A DNA stretch of 64,000 nt from the NCBI RefSeq assembly GCF_003024685.1, contig NZ_PYLQ01000008.1, forward strand, positions 1 through 64,000. Reading direction: 5' to 3'. The notes under the pieces are model-generated. The model did no database searches. It was given only the letters and a program-made list of their open reading frames with translations, and was not told the origin of the DNA. Shown piece after piece: positions 44,054-53,015 of the stretch. Position numbers and translations under genes: made by a program. The DNA comes from Faecalibacillus intestinalis (GTDB lineage: Bacteria; Bacillota_I; Bacilli_A; Erysipelotrichales; Coprobacillaceae). Within the stretch, counting starts at the first letter, position 1. Each line of letters starts with the position of its first letter.

Positions 44054-45484
44054 ATGAAGAAAAACGAGATTATGTCAAAAACAAAAATTGTATGTACTGT
44101 AGGACCAGCATCTGAAAGCAAAGAAATGCTTACAAAATTAGTAAAAGCTGGAATGAATGTCATGAGATTAAATTTCTCACATGGAACACATGAAGAACAT
44201 GCAGAAAAAATTACTACATTATTAGAAATTAATAAAGAATTATCTACAAATGTTGCTATTTTATTAGATACAAAAGGACCTGAAATTCGTACAGGTGATT
44301 TTGTTGGTGGTAAAACTACTTTTAAAAAAGGGCAAACTTCTATTATTTGTGTAGAAGATATCGAAGGTACAAGTGAAAGATTTACAATCACTTATAAAGA
44401 TTTATATAAAGATGTTAAACCTGGTGGTTATATCTTAGTAAACGATGGTCAAGTAGAATTATTAGTTGATCATATTGAAGGAACTGATATTGTTTGTGTT
44501 GCAGCAAATGATGGAGAAGTAAAAAATAAACGTGGAATCAATGTTCCAGGTATTAAATTAGGATTTGATTATTTATCACCTAAAGATATTTCAGATTTAA
44601 CATTTGGAGCAGGCCAACCTTTTGATTATGTAGCTGCTTCATTCTGTCGAAGAGCACAAGATATTATTGATATCAAAAAATTATTAATTGAAAATGGTAG
44701 AAATGATATTCAAATTTTAGCTAAGATTGAAAATCAAGAAGGTGTTGAAAATGTTGATGAAATTCTTGATATTGCTGATGGTATCATGGTTGCTCGTGGA
44801 GATTTAGGAGTTGAAGTTCCTGCAGAAGATGTACCACTTATCCAAAAATCAATTATTAAAAAATGTAAACAACGTGGTAAAATTGTTATTACAGCAACTC
44901 AAATGTTAGAAAGTATGCAACAAAATCCAAGACCAACACGTGCGGAAGTATCTGACGTGGCTAATGCGATTTATGATGGTACAGATGCAATTATGTTATC
45001 TGGTGAATCTGCAAGTGGATTATATCCTCAAGAAGCAGTCATGATGATGTCTAAAATTGCTTTAAAAACAGAAGGAACTTTGGATTATCAAAGCTTACAA
45101 AGACAAGCTATTCGTACAGCACCAGATGATACAAGTGAAGCTATTTGTATGTCAGTTGCTGAAATTGCTTATAAATTTAATGTAGCAGCGATTATAGCCT
45201 TTACAGAATCAGGATTTACTGCTCGTAAAATGGCGCGTTATCGTACAAAATCTCGTATTATAGCAGCAACTCCATCTATAAAAACAGTAAAAGCATTAGC
45301 TTTAAACTGGGGTGTTAAAGCTGTTCCTTGTAAACCATTAAATTCACGTATTTCAATGATTGATTATGCAAGTATTATTGCTAGAGAAAATGGTGTAAAA
45401 CCTGGTCAAAAAATCTTAGTTACTGGTGGAACACCAGGAGTTAAAGGTGCAACAAGCTATTTAGAACTTGTTGAAGTTAAATAA
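44054..45484 (+). CDS. pyk: Pyruvate kinase
   Basis: A 476-residue glycolytic enzyme making pyruvate and ATP from phosphoenolpyruvate. TKIVCTVGPAS at the N-terminus, LDTKGPEIRTG, ILAKIENQEGVENVDEIL with the active-site lysine, and ITATQMLESM. It lacks the extra C-terminal PEP-utiliser-like domain found in many Bacilli. AAGGAAGG is upstream. Confidence 0.97.
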   Translation: MKKNEIMSKTKIVCTVGPASESKEMLTKLVKAGMNVMRLNFSHGTHEEHAEKITTLLEINKELSTNVAILLDTKGPEIRTGDFVGGKTTFKKGQTSIICVEDIEGTSERFTITYKDLYKDVKPGGYILVNDGQVELLVDHIEGTDIVCVAANDGEVKNKRGINVPGIKLGFDYLSPKDISDLTFGAGQPFDYVAASFCRRAQDIIDIKKLLIENGRNDIQILAKIENQEGVENVDEILDIADGIMVARGDLGVEVPAEDVPLIQKSIIKKCKQRGKIVITATQMLESMQQNPRPTRAEVSDVANAIYDGTDAIMLSGESASGLYPQEAVMMMSKIALKTEGTLDYQSLQRQAIRTAPDDTSEAICMSVAEIAYKFNVAAIIAFTESGFTARKMARYRTKSRIIAATPSIKTVKALALNWGVKAVPCKPLNSRISMIDYASIIARENGVKPGQKILVTGGTPGVKGATSYLELVEVK

Positions 45485-45494
45485 TATTCGAAAT

Positions 45495-45519
45495 ACACTC
45501 TTAGGAGTGTTTTTCTTTT
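45495..45519 (+). terminator. Terminator of pyk
   Basis: ACACTC-TTAG-GAGTGT (45495-45510), then a T-rich tail. Confidence 0.8.
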
Positions 45520-45592
45520 CTAATTCATAAAGATGAAATAAATGGGTTATACTATATAATAGCAAAACAATGAAAAGAAGGAGAGATTTTAT

Positions 45593-46567
45593 ATGTGTAC
45601 AGCAGCAACTTATCAAACAAAAGATTTTTATATGGGTAGAACTTTGGATTATGAATTTTCCTATGGTGAAAAAATAGCTATTATGCCGAGAAACTATCCT
45701 TTACAATATAGACATGGATTAAAAAATATTGAACATTATGCCATGATTGGTATGGCTCATGTAGTTGAAGATTATCCATTATACTATGATGCTGTTAATG
45801 AAAAAGGTTTAGGAATGGCAGGATTAAATTTTGTCGGAAATGCTTGTTATCAAGAGGTTAAAGAAGGAGCAGTCAACGTTGCTCAATATGAATTCATTCC
45901 TTGGATATTAAGTCAATGTGCTTCATTAAATGAAGCTAAAAAACTTATTCAAACAATGAATTTAGTGAATACTCCTTATAATGAACAATTACCTGTAGCT
46001 TCATTACATTGGATTATTGCAGATCAAAGTGGTTCAATAACAGTTGAATCAGTAAAAGAAGGATTAAATATTTATGAAAATCCTGTAGGAGTTCTTGCAA
46101 ATAATCCTTCATTTGATAAACAATTATTCAACTTAAATAATTACATGTCGCTTTCTCCAAAACAACCGCAAAATCTTTTTTCTAAAGAATTAGATTTACA
46201 AACATATTCAAGAGGTATGGGAGCACTTGGTTTACCTGGTGATTTATCTTCAATGTCACGTTTTGTACGTGTTGCATTTACTAAAATGAACGGACAATCA
46301 AGGGATAATGAAAGAGATAGTGTTAATCAATTTTTTCATATTTTAGGTTCAGTTGAACAACAAAGAGGATGTTGTGAAGTAGCAGATGGTAAATATGAAA
46401 TTACAATTTATACTTCATGTTGGAATAGTCAAAAAGGAATCTATTATTACACAACTTATAATAGAAGACAAATTACAGCAGTTAATATGCATAAAGTAAA
46501 TTTAGATGCACAACAACTTACAACTTATCCAATGTTAGATGACGAAGAATTTTATGAACAAAATTAG
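45593..46567 (+). CDS. bsh: Conjugated bile salt hydrolase (choloylglycine hydrolase, Ntn type)
   Basis: A 324-residue N-terminal nucleophile hydrolase that deconjugates glycine- or taurine-linked bile acids. Cys2 becomes the N-terminal nucleophile once Met1 is removed. GRTLDYE gives Arg16 and Asp19, AGLNF gives Asn79, LANNP gives Asn170/171, and GLPGDLSSMSRFVR the late arginine. The last motif favours bile salt hydrolase over penicillin V acylase. No signal peptide. It has its own RBS (AAGGAG) and terminator. Confidence 0.9.
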   Translation: MCTAATYQTKDFYMGRTLDYEFSYGEKIAIMPRNYPLQYRHGLKNIEHYAMIGMAHVVEDYPLYYDAVNEKGLGMAGLNFVGNACYQEVKEGAVNVAQYEFIPWILSQCASLNEAKKLIQTMNLVNTPYNEQLPVASLHWIIADQSGSITVESVKEGLNIYENPVGVLANNPSFDKQLFNLNNYMSLSPKQPQNLFSKELDLQTYSRGMGALGLPGDLSSMSRFVRVAFTKMNGQSRDNERDSVNQFFHILGSVEQQRGCCEVADGKYEITIYTSCWNSQKGIYYYTTYNRRQITAVNMHKVNLDAQQLTTYPMLDDEEFYEQN

Positions 46568-46574
46568 TATTTTT

Positions 46575-46600
46575 AAGATAGCGAAAGCTATCTTTTTTTT
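46575..46600 (+). terminator. Terminator of bsh
   Basis: AAGATAGC-GAAA-GCTATCTT (46575-46594), then T residues. Confidence 0.9.
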
Positions 46601-46608
46601 ATATTTAA

Positions 46609-46626
46609 ATGTGATTAAAATCACAT
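46609..46626. promoter_or_regulatory. Crp/Fnr-type operator upstream of rnfCDGEAB
   Basis: ATGTGATTAAAATCACAT is a perfect palindrome that contains the TGTGA-N6-TCACA core read by Crp/Fnr family regulators. It lies between the bsh terminator and the rnf cre site. Confidence 0.6.
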
Positions 46627-46650
46627 AATTTTCATATATTTCAAAGAAAA

Positions 46651-46670
46651 CAAGTTAATTTTTTAACTTG
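46651..46670. repeat. Perfect inverted repeat CAAGTTAA-N4-TTAACTTG
   Basis: Eight-base arms with a four-base centre, directly adjacent to the cre site. No T run follows. Possibly another regulator site. Confidence 0.45.
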
Positions 46671-46686
46671 TTGTAAACGCTTTCAA
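46671..46686. promoter_or_regulatory. Catabolite-response element (cre) upstream of rnfC
   Basis: TTGTAAACGCTTTCAA matches the cre consensus WTGNAANCGNWNNCW throughout. It overlaps a possible -35 box (TTGTAA), so CcpA would repress rnf during sugar excess. Confidence 0.65.
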
Positions 46687-46731
46687 TTTGAAAATAATAG
46701 GACTAAAATAGGGTTAAAGGGGATGGAAGTT

Positions 46732-48039
46732 ATGAGTTTAAAATCATTTATTGGAGGTATACATCCAAAAGATCAAAAACAATATACAAAGGATTTACCT
46801 ATTATTAAAATAAAAGCAAGTGATGAAGTTGTATTTCCTTTAAAACAACATATTGGTGCACCTTGTCAACCAATTGTAAAAATAAAAGATAATGTAAAAG
46901 TAGGACAAATAATAGCTACTTCAGATCAATTTGTATCAAGTCCTATTATTTCTTCAGTTTCAGGTGTAGTAAAAAAAATAGAAGAAAGAATGGATGTCAG
47001 TGGGAAAATGCAAGAATCAATTGTTATTGCTAATGATGGATTATATCAAAAAGTTGAAAATAATAATAATAAACAAGAATTAACTTATGAAGAAAAAATT
47101 GAAAGAATTAAGGCAGCAGGTATAGTTGGTCTAGGAGGAGCAGGGTTTCCTACACATGTAAAATTATCTGTTAAAGATTCAAATCAAGTTCAATATTATA
47201 TTGTTAATGGTGCGGAATGTGAACCCTATCTTACAAGTGATTATCGCTTGATGCTTGAAAAAACAGATGAACTAATAGCAGGAATTCATGTTCTATTAGA
47301 AATGTTTCCAAAAGCTCTTTGTTATATTGCCATTGAAGATAATAAAAAAGAGGCTATTCATTTATTAAAAGAAAAGTGTAAATATGAAAAAAGAATTGCT
47401 GTGAAAGAACTAAAAACAAAATATCCTCAAGGTGGAGAAAGAATGCTTGTTAAGGTTTTAACAGGAAAGACATTAAATTCTAAAATGCTTCCTTTAGATG
47501 TAGGATGTATTGTTGATAATGTAGCAACAGTGATTGCTATTAATCAAGCGGTTCGTTATAATCAACCTTTAATTTCTAAAGTAATGACGATTTCGGGTGA
47601 TGGAATAACACCTAGCAATATTGAAGTTCCTATAGGAACGAGTTTTAAATGGATCGTTGAACAATTAGGAGGTTTCAAATCTGAAGTTCAAAAACTTATT
47701 TGTGGAGGTCCAATGATGGGAAGTGCCCTTATTCATTTAGATATACCTGTAACTAAGACATCAAGTTCTTTACTTGCACTTGTACAAGATGAAGTATCCC
47801 TTTTTGAACCTTCTGCATGTATTCGTTGTGGTCGATGTAAAGACGTGTGTCCGAGTTTATTAGTTCCTCAAAAACTTTATCAAATAGCAACAAAAAATGA
47901 TACAGAGGCCTTTATTTTAAATGGTGGAATGGAATGCATAGAATGTGGTTGTTGTAGCTATACATGTCCAGCAAAAAGAAATATGACACAGGCATTTAAG
48001 AAGATGAAATATTTAGTCTCTATTAATAAAAGAAAGTAG
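46732..48039 (+). CDS. rnfC: Rnf complex subunit RnfC
   Basis: A 435-residue soluble subunit that accepts electrons at the NADH side of the ion-pumping ferredoxin:NAD oxidoreductase. GIVGLGGAGFPTHVKL and VNGAECEPYLTSDYRLM belong to the FMN/NADH-binding fold. Two 4Fe-4S motifs follow, CIRCGRCKDVCP and CIECGCCSYTCP. ATG 46732 is preferred because the GGGG motif lies at proper distance. First gene of the operon. Confidence 0.95.
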   Translation: MSLKSFIGGIHPKDQKQYTKDLPIIKIKASDEVVFPLKQHIGAPCQPIVKIKDNVKVGQIIATSDQFVSSPIISSVSGVVKKIEERMDVSGKMQESIVIANDGLYQKVENNNNKQELTYEEKIERIKAAGIVGLGGAGFPTHVKLSVKDSNQVQYYIVNGAECEPYLTSDYRLMLEKTDELIAGIHVLLEMFPKALCYIAIEDNKKEAIHLLKEKCKYEKRIAVKELKTKYPQGGERMLVKVLTGKTLNSKMLPLDVGCIVDNVATVIAINQAVRYNQPLISKVMTISGDGITPSNIEVPIGTSFKWIVEQLGGFKSEVQKLICGGPMMGSALIHLDIPVTKTSSSLLALVQDEVSLFEPSACIRCGRCKDVCPSLLVPQKLYQIATKNDTEAFILNGGMECIECGCCSYTCPAKRNMTQAFKKMKYLVSINKRK

Positions 48040-48048
48040 GTGTTATTC

Positions 48049-48966
48049 ATGAATCAATTACTACATGTTTCTGCTTCACCGCATATTAAAGATCGTGTTA
48101 CAACATCTTCTATTATGCTAGATGTCATTATTGCTTTAATACCAGCTACTTTATTTGGAATTATTCAATTTAAAATAAATGCTTTATTGATTATTGTAAC
48201 AACGATAACAACATGTGTTTTAGCAGAATATTTATATGAACGTTTTATGAAAAAAACAATTACCATCAAAGATCTATCAGCAGTTGTCACAGGACTTATT
48301 CTTGCTTTAAATTTACCATCAACAGTTCCTTTATGGCTTCCTGTTATTGGTGGTCTCTTTGCTATTATTGTTGTTAAACAATTTTATGGAGGCTTAGGAC
48401 AAAATTTTATGAATCCAGCTTTAGCAGCAAGATGTTTTTTATTGATTTCCTTTACTGGAAGAATGACAAATTTTGCATTTGACGGGATGACTTCATCAAC
48501 GCCACTTGCAATTTTAAAAAATGGAGAAAGCTTTGATTTAATAAGGATGTTTATTGGAAATACTGCTGGAACAATAGGGGAAACTTCTACGGTTGCTTTG
48601 CTTATAGGAGTTGTTTATTTACTTATTAAAGGAGTTATTAAATTAACAATTCCAATGACTTATATCATAACTTTTTCTATTTTTACATTATTATTTTCAC
48701 CTTGTTCTTTTGATTTTTACTATTTAGCTTGTGAGCTTTGTGGAGGAGGACTTATTTTAGGGGCATTCTTTATGGCTGCTGATTATGTAACAAGTCCGAT
48801 GGATCAAAAAGGACAAATAATTTATGGAGTTTTATTAGGTGTTTTAACGGGATTATTTCGTTTTTTTGGAACTAGTACAGAAGGTGTTTCTTATGCAATT
48901 ATTATTTCTAATTTACTTGTTCCGTTAATTGATAAATTCACTTTAAAAGGCGGTGTTTATCAATGA
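48049..48966 (+). CDS. rnfD: Rnf complex subunit RnfD
   Basis: A 305-residue membrane subunit with about nine helices; a covalently bound FMN is expected at the threonine in the SSTPLAIL segment (about residue 155). ATG 48049 was preferred to GTG 48040. It is followed by rnfG with a four-base overlap (ATGA). Confidence 0.94.
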   Translation: MNQLLHVSASPHIKDRVTTSSIMLDVIIALIPATLFGIIQFKINALLIIVTTITTCVLAEYLYERFMKKTITIKDLSAVVTGLILALNLPSTVPLWLPVIGGLFAIIVVKQFYGGLGQNFMNPALAARCFLLISFTGRMTNFAFDGMTSSTPLAILKNGESFDLIRMFIGNTAGTIGETSTVALLIGVVYLLIKGVIKLTIPMTYIITFSIFTLLFSPCSFDFYYLACELCGGGLILGAFFMAADYVTSPMDQKGQIIYGVLLGVLTGLFRFFGTSTEGVSYAIIISNLLVPLIDKFTLKGGVYQ

Positions 48967-49565
48967 AGAAAATAATAAAAGATATTCTTATTTTATGTAT
49001 TATTACGGTCATATGTGGTGGTGTTTTAGGTTATGTTTACCAAATTACTCTAAGCCCTATTGAAAAACAAGCTCAACAAAGTCAACAAGATGCTTATTTA
49101 GAAGTCATGAAAGAAGCAACATCATTTAAAGAAATTAATTCAAAAGAAATCAATAAATTAGCTAAACAATTAAAAAATAATTATGGTAAAAATGGGATAA
49201 CAATTGAAAAAGCTTTAAAATCTTTTAAACAAAAAGAGAGTATAGGCTATATTATTCAAGTTGTTGATCATGATGGTTTTGGTGGAGATATTGAAATCAT
49301 TGTTGGTATCAACCTTCAAAAAGAAATTACAGGAGTTGAAATTTTATCAATTGATGAAACAGTAGGACTTGGAATGAATGCTAAAAATGAAAAGTTTAGA
49401 AATCAGTATGTAGGGAAAAAAGTAGATCATTTCCAAGTCGTTAAAAATGGTAAACAAAATGAAGATGAAGTAGATTCTTTATCAGGAGCAACCATTACTT
49501 CTAAAGCAATGACAAATGGAATCAATGGAGCCTTAGATTTTTATGATTTATTGAAAGGAAGATGA
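48963..49565 (+). CDS. rnfG: Rnf complex subunit RnfG
   Basis: A 200-residue protein with an N-terminal membrane anchor (ILILCIITVICGGVLGYVY) and an extracytoplasmic FMN-binding domain. The flavinylation motif SGATITSKAM is at about residue 175; ApbE attaches FMN to its threonine. The apbE gene lies at the end of this operon on the other strand. Confidence 0.94.
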   Translation: MKKIIKDILILCIITVICGGVLGYVYQITLSPIEKQAQQSQQDAYLEVMKEATSFKEINSKEINKLAKQLKNNYGKNGITIEKALKSFKQKESIGYIIQVVDHDGFGGDIEIIVGINLQKEITGVEILSIDETVGLGMNAKNEKFRNQYVGKKVDHFQVVKNGKQNEDEVDSLSGATITSKAMTNGINGALDFYDLLKGR

Positions 49566-49569
49566 AAAT

Positions 49570-50268
49570 ATGAAGAAGTATTTAAAACCTTTATATAATG
49601 GAATCATTAAAGAAAATCCTACCTTTGTATTAATGCTTGGTATGTGCCCAACTCTTGCGGTTACAACCTCAGCTACTAATGGTATGGGAATGGGACTTAC
49701 AACTATGACTGTTTTAATTATGTCTAATTTTGTTATTTCATTACTTAGAAAAATAATTCCTAGTCGTATGAGAATACCTGCTTATATAGTGATTGTAGCA
49801 TCACTTGTAACAGTTGTTCAATTACTACTTCAAGCATATATTCCTTCATTATATGATACATTAGGTATTTATATTCCTTTAATTGTTGTTAATTGCATTA
49901 TTTTAGGAAGAGCAGAAGCTTTTGCTTCTAAAAATAATCCGCTTCTTTCTATAATGGATGGATTAGGAATGGGGTTAGGTTTTACTCTCGCATTAACCTC
50001 AATAGGTTTAGTAAGAGAAATTTTAGGTTCTGGAACAGCATTTTCAATGACTTTACCTATTTCCTTTGAACCAATTACTATTTTTGTAATGGCACCAGGA
50101 GCATTCTTTATCTTAGCTTTATTAACAGCTATTCAAAATAAATTAAAGCTACCTAGTGCAACAAATGTACAAAATTCATCTTTAAAATGTGGAGGGGATT
50201 GTTTACATTGTCATGGTAGTCAATGCCAAATTAATAAATCCTTGTTAAAGGAGGATCATAAAAAATGA
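49570..50268 (+). CDS. rnfE: Rnf complex subunit RnfE
   Basis: A 232-residue membrane subunit with the RnfA/RnfE fold (GMCPTLAVTTSATNGMGMGL, VNCIILGRAEAFASKNNPLLS with a membrane cysteine). The C-terminus carries a cysteine/histidine-rich tail, CGGDCLHCHGSQC. This tail could bind a metal or cluster. It overlaps rnfA by four bases. Confidence 0.94.
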   Translation: MKKYLKPLYNGIIKENPTFVLMLGMCPTLAVTTSATNGMGMGLTTMTVLIMSNFVISLLRKIIPSRMRIPAYIVIVASLVTVVQLLLQAYIPSLYDTLGIYIPLIVVNCIILGRAEAFASKNNPLLSIMDGLGMGLGFTLALTSIGLVREILGSGTAFSMTLPISFEPITIFVMAPGAFFILALLTAIQNKLKLPSATNVQNSSLKCGGDCLHCHGSQCQINKSLLKEDHKK

Positions 50269-50837
50269 AAACACTTATACTAACACTCATTAGTGTATCT
50301 TTAGTTAATAATGTTGTTTTATCACAATTTTTAGGATTATGTCCATTTTTAGGCGTTTCTAAACAAACAAAAACAGCTCTTTCGATGGGTGGTGCAGTTA
50401 TTTTTGTTATTACGATTGCTTCTGCAGTTACTCACGTTTTATATCGTTTACTTGTTTTATTACATGTAGAATACTTAGAAACAGTAACTTTTATTCTTAT
50501 TATTGCTGCTTTAGTACAACTTGTTGAATTGTTTTTAAAAAAATACTCAACAGCTTTATATAATGCATTAGGTGTTTACTTACCATTGATTACAACGAAT
50601 TGTGCAGTTTTAGGTGTTGCTTTAACAAATGTACAAAATCATTATAATTTTATTACAAGCGTTGTTGCTGGATTTGGAACAGCTTTAGGATTTACAATTT
50701 CTATTACAATATTAGCTGGTATAAGAGAAAGAATTGCTGATAATGATATTCCTCATGTACTTCAAGGTTCACCTATTGTTTTAATTACTGCCGGTCTTAT
50801 GGCAATTGCCTTTATTGGCTTTTCAGGATTAATTTAG
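50265..50837 (+). CDS. rnfA: Rnf complex subunit RnfA
   Basis: A 190-residue membrane subunit, paralogue of RnfE, with six helices. VNNVVLSQFLGLCPFLGVS and TTNCAVLGVAL hold the two cysteines that ligate the membrane 2Fe-2S cluster between RnfA and RnfE. Confidence 0.95.
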   Translation: MKTLILTLISVSLVNNVVLSQFLGLCPFLGVSKQTKTALSMGGAVIFVITIASAVTHVLYRLLVLLHVEYLETVTFILIIAALVQLVELFLKKYSTALYNALGVYLPLITTNCAVLGVALTNVQNHYNFITSVVAGFGTALGFTISITILAGIRERIADNDIPHVLQGSPIVLITAGLMAIAFIGFSGLI

Positions 50838-50848
50838 GAGGAATGCAT

Positions 50849-51625
50849 ATGATTATTTCAATTCTTGTTGTAGGAATAATAGGTTTACTGATTGGAATTT
50901 TACTTTCGCTAGCAAGTATAAAATTTGAAGTGAAAGTAGATGAAAATGAAGAAAAAATAAGGGCAGTTCTTCCAGGTAATAATTGTGGGGCTTGTGGCTA
51001 TCCAGGATGTGATGGACTTGCTTGTGCCATTGCTAAAAAAGAAGCACCCATCAATCAATGTCCTGTTGGGGGCGAAGAAGTTGCTAAAAAAATAGGTGAA
51101 ATCATGCATCTAGAAGTAGAAAACCATGTACATTTAGTAGCTTATGTAAAATGTAAAGGGACTTGTGATCAAATTCAAACACAATATCAATATGATGGTA
51201 TTCATGATTGTTTAAGTGCCGCCATTGTTCCTGGTAGTGGTGATAAAAAGTGTCGTTTTAGTTGTATTGGGTATGGAAGTTGTGTTAAAGCTTGTGCTTT
51301 TGATGCTATTCATATTATTGATGGTATTGCTCAAGTAGATCAGGATAAATGTAAATCATGTCAAAAATGTATGGATGTTTGCCCACAACATCTTATTGAA
51401 ATGGTACCTTATGAAGCAAATAGTCATGTTAGATGCAATAGTCATGATAAAGGAGCTATTGTTAATAAAAATTGTAAAGCAGGATGTCTTGGATGCATGC
51501 TATGTACAAAGGTATGTCCAACTCAAGCAATTACAGTAGATGATTTTTTAGCACATATCGATTATACAAAATGTATTCATTGTGGAAAATGTAAAGAAAA
51601 ATGTCCTAGAAAGATTATTGAATAA
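50849..51625 (+). CDS. rnfB: Rnf complex subunit RnfB
   Basis: A 258-residue ferredoxin-like subunit with an N-terminal membrane helix. It is the entry point for reduced ferredoxin. CGACGYPGCDG starts a cluster-binding domain, followed by several CxxCxxCxxxCP motifs (CKSCQKCMDVCP, CLGCMLCTKVCP, CIHCGKCKEKCP). ATG 50849 was preferred over 50843 because the AGGAGG site lies directly before 50843. Confidence 0.94.
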   Translation: MIISILVVGIIGLLIGILLSLASIKFEVKVDENEEKIRAVLPGNNCGACGYPGCDGLACAIAKKEAPINQCPVGGEEVAKKIGEIMHLEVENHVHLVAYVKCKGTCDQIQTQYQYDGIHDCLSAAIVPGSGDKKCRFSCIGYGSCVKACAFDAIHIIDGIAQVDQDKCKSCQKCMDVCPQHLIEMVPYEANSHVRCNSHDKGAIVNKNCKAGCLGCMLCTKVCPTQAITVDDFLAHIDYTKCIHCGKCKEKCPRKIIE

Positions 51626-51646
51626 AAACTCCCAAAAGGAGTTTTT
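51624..51646. terminator. Bidirectional terminator between rnfB and apbE
   Basis: AAAAACTCC (51624-51632) pairs with GGAGTTTTT (51638-51646). It serves both convergent transcripts. Confidence 0.85.
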
Positions 51647-52616
51647 AATTTGAAAGATATTTTTTAAAATTTTTACTATAGCTTATTTGATTATGATCAT
51701 CAATAAAACATCCTGAAACGTTTTTTATTGAATTGAGTAATGCTAATCCTTTTTCTTTACCTAAAGCAAAACAAACCGTACTTAAAGCATCTCCTTGTAA
51801 AGAACTTTTAGATACAATAGTAACAGAAGATAAATCATTATCATAACAATATCCAGTTGAGGGATTTAAAATATGATGATATTTTTTTGAATTAATTTCA
51901 ATATATCTTTGATACGTACCACTTGTTACAATCGATAAATTATTAATATTTAAACTAAGTATTGAATGATTTGTATTTTGAGGATCAGTAATGCCTATAG
52001 AAAATGGATTATTATTTTTTTGACCAACACATAAAATATTACCACCTAAATTAATTAAAGCACTGTTAACCTTATTTTTTAATAGATAACTTTTAATTTG
52101 ATCAGCGATATATCCTTTAGCTATCGCACCTAAATCTATCATTGTTTGTTCATTTAAAAAGCGTATTTTTTGATTATCTAATATAATATTTTGATAAGAT
52201 ATATCATTTAAATGAGTTTTAATTTGCTGATCATCAGGAAGTTTATTTTCTTTAAAGTTCCATAATGAAGAAACAGAACCAATGGTTATATCAAAAGCAC
52301 CTTGAGAAAGTTGACTATAATAAAGACCTTCTTTAATGACTTTAAAAAGTTCTTTAGAAAGAGGTTGTTCATCTAATTTGTGATGAGCATGATTGATTTT
52401 ATAGAGTTCACTTTCTTTATTATTCGCTGAAAAGACAAGTTCATACTTCTTGCATAAATTGAAACAGTTATTTAAAATATTTTTAGAGGATGAATCATAC
52501 AAAGTAATTTGTACAATTGTATCTAAACAAAATTCTTTATGAGATAGCGGTGTTGTTTTTTGACAACCACATAATAAAAATGAAAAAATAATGATAGAAA
52601 TAAGTATTTTTTTCAT
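51645..52616 (-). CDS. apbE: FAD:protein FMN transferase (ApbE), lipoprotein
   Basis: A 323-residue enzyme that moves FMN from FAD to threonine on target proteins, here probably RnfG and RnfD. It starts with a lipoprotein signal (KKILISIIIFSFLLCGC), so it acts outside the membrane. DLGAIAKGYIADQI, LINLGGNILCVG and HHILNPSTGYCYDNDL hold the active-site residues. ATG 52616 was preferred as AGGTGG lies upstream of it. Divergent from the NusG-II gene. Confidence 0.94.
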   Translation of the reverse strand: MKKILISIIIFSFLLCGCQKTTPLSHKEFCLDTIVQITLYDSSSKNILNNCFNLCKKYELVFSANNKESELYKINHAHHKLDEQPLSKELFKVIKEGLYYSQLSQGAFDITIGSVSSLWNFKENKLPDDQQIKTHLNDISYQNIILDNQKIRFLNEQTMIDLGAIAKGYIADQIKSYLLKNKVNSALINLGGNILCVGQKNNNPFSIGITDPQNTNHSILSLNINNLSIVTSGTYQRYIEINSKKYHHILNPSTGYCYDNDLSSVTIVSKSSLQGDALSTVCFALGKEKGLALLNSIKNVSGCFIDDHNQISYSKNFKKYLSN

Positions 52617-52655
52617 ATAGACCACCTTTATCTTATTATATCATGGAGTGAAAAA

Positions 52656-53015
52656 ATGAAAAATAAAACATTAAGAAATGATTTGATTGTTATTGTTATT
52701 TTATTTTTAATCATTGAAGGATTGTTTTTCTTTAAATCAAGAAAACAAGGTCAATTAATAGAAATAACAAAAGATAATCAAATATATGGTTATTATTCTT
52801 TAAATGAAGATCAAATCATAAAAATAGATCAAGAAAATACAATTCAAATAAAAAATCAAAAAGTAAAAATGATACAAGCTACTTGTCCAGATCATTTATG
52901 TATTAAACAAGGAACAATTGATAAAAAAGGATCAACAATTGTTTGTTTACCACATCATTTAATAATAGAAATAAAAGAAGGAAAAGAGGAAGTACAAGAT
53001 GGAAAAGTCTATTAG
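52656..53015 (+). CDS. NusG domain II protein (EetA-like)
   Basis: A 119-residue protein with one N-terminal membrane helix (DLIVIVILFLIIEGLFFF) and an extracytoplasmic NusG-II domain with a Cys pair (CPDHLC) and CLPHH. Such proteins accompany Gx transporter genes and resemble EetA of Gram-positive flavin-based electron transfer. The stop overlaps the next gene by 17 bases. Role inferred from neighbours. Confidence 0.75.
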   Translation: MKNKTLRNDLIVIVILFLIIEGLFFFKSRKQGQLIEITKDNQIYGYYSLNEDQIIKIDQENTIQIKNQKVKMIQATCPDHLCIKQGTIDKKGSTIVCLPHHLIIEIKEGKEEVQDGKVY

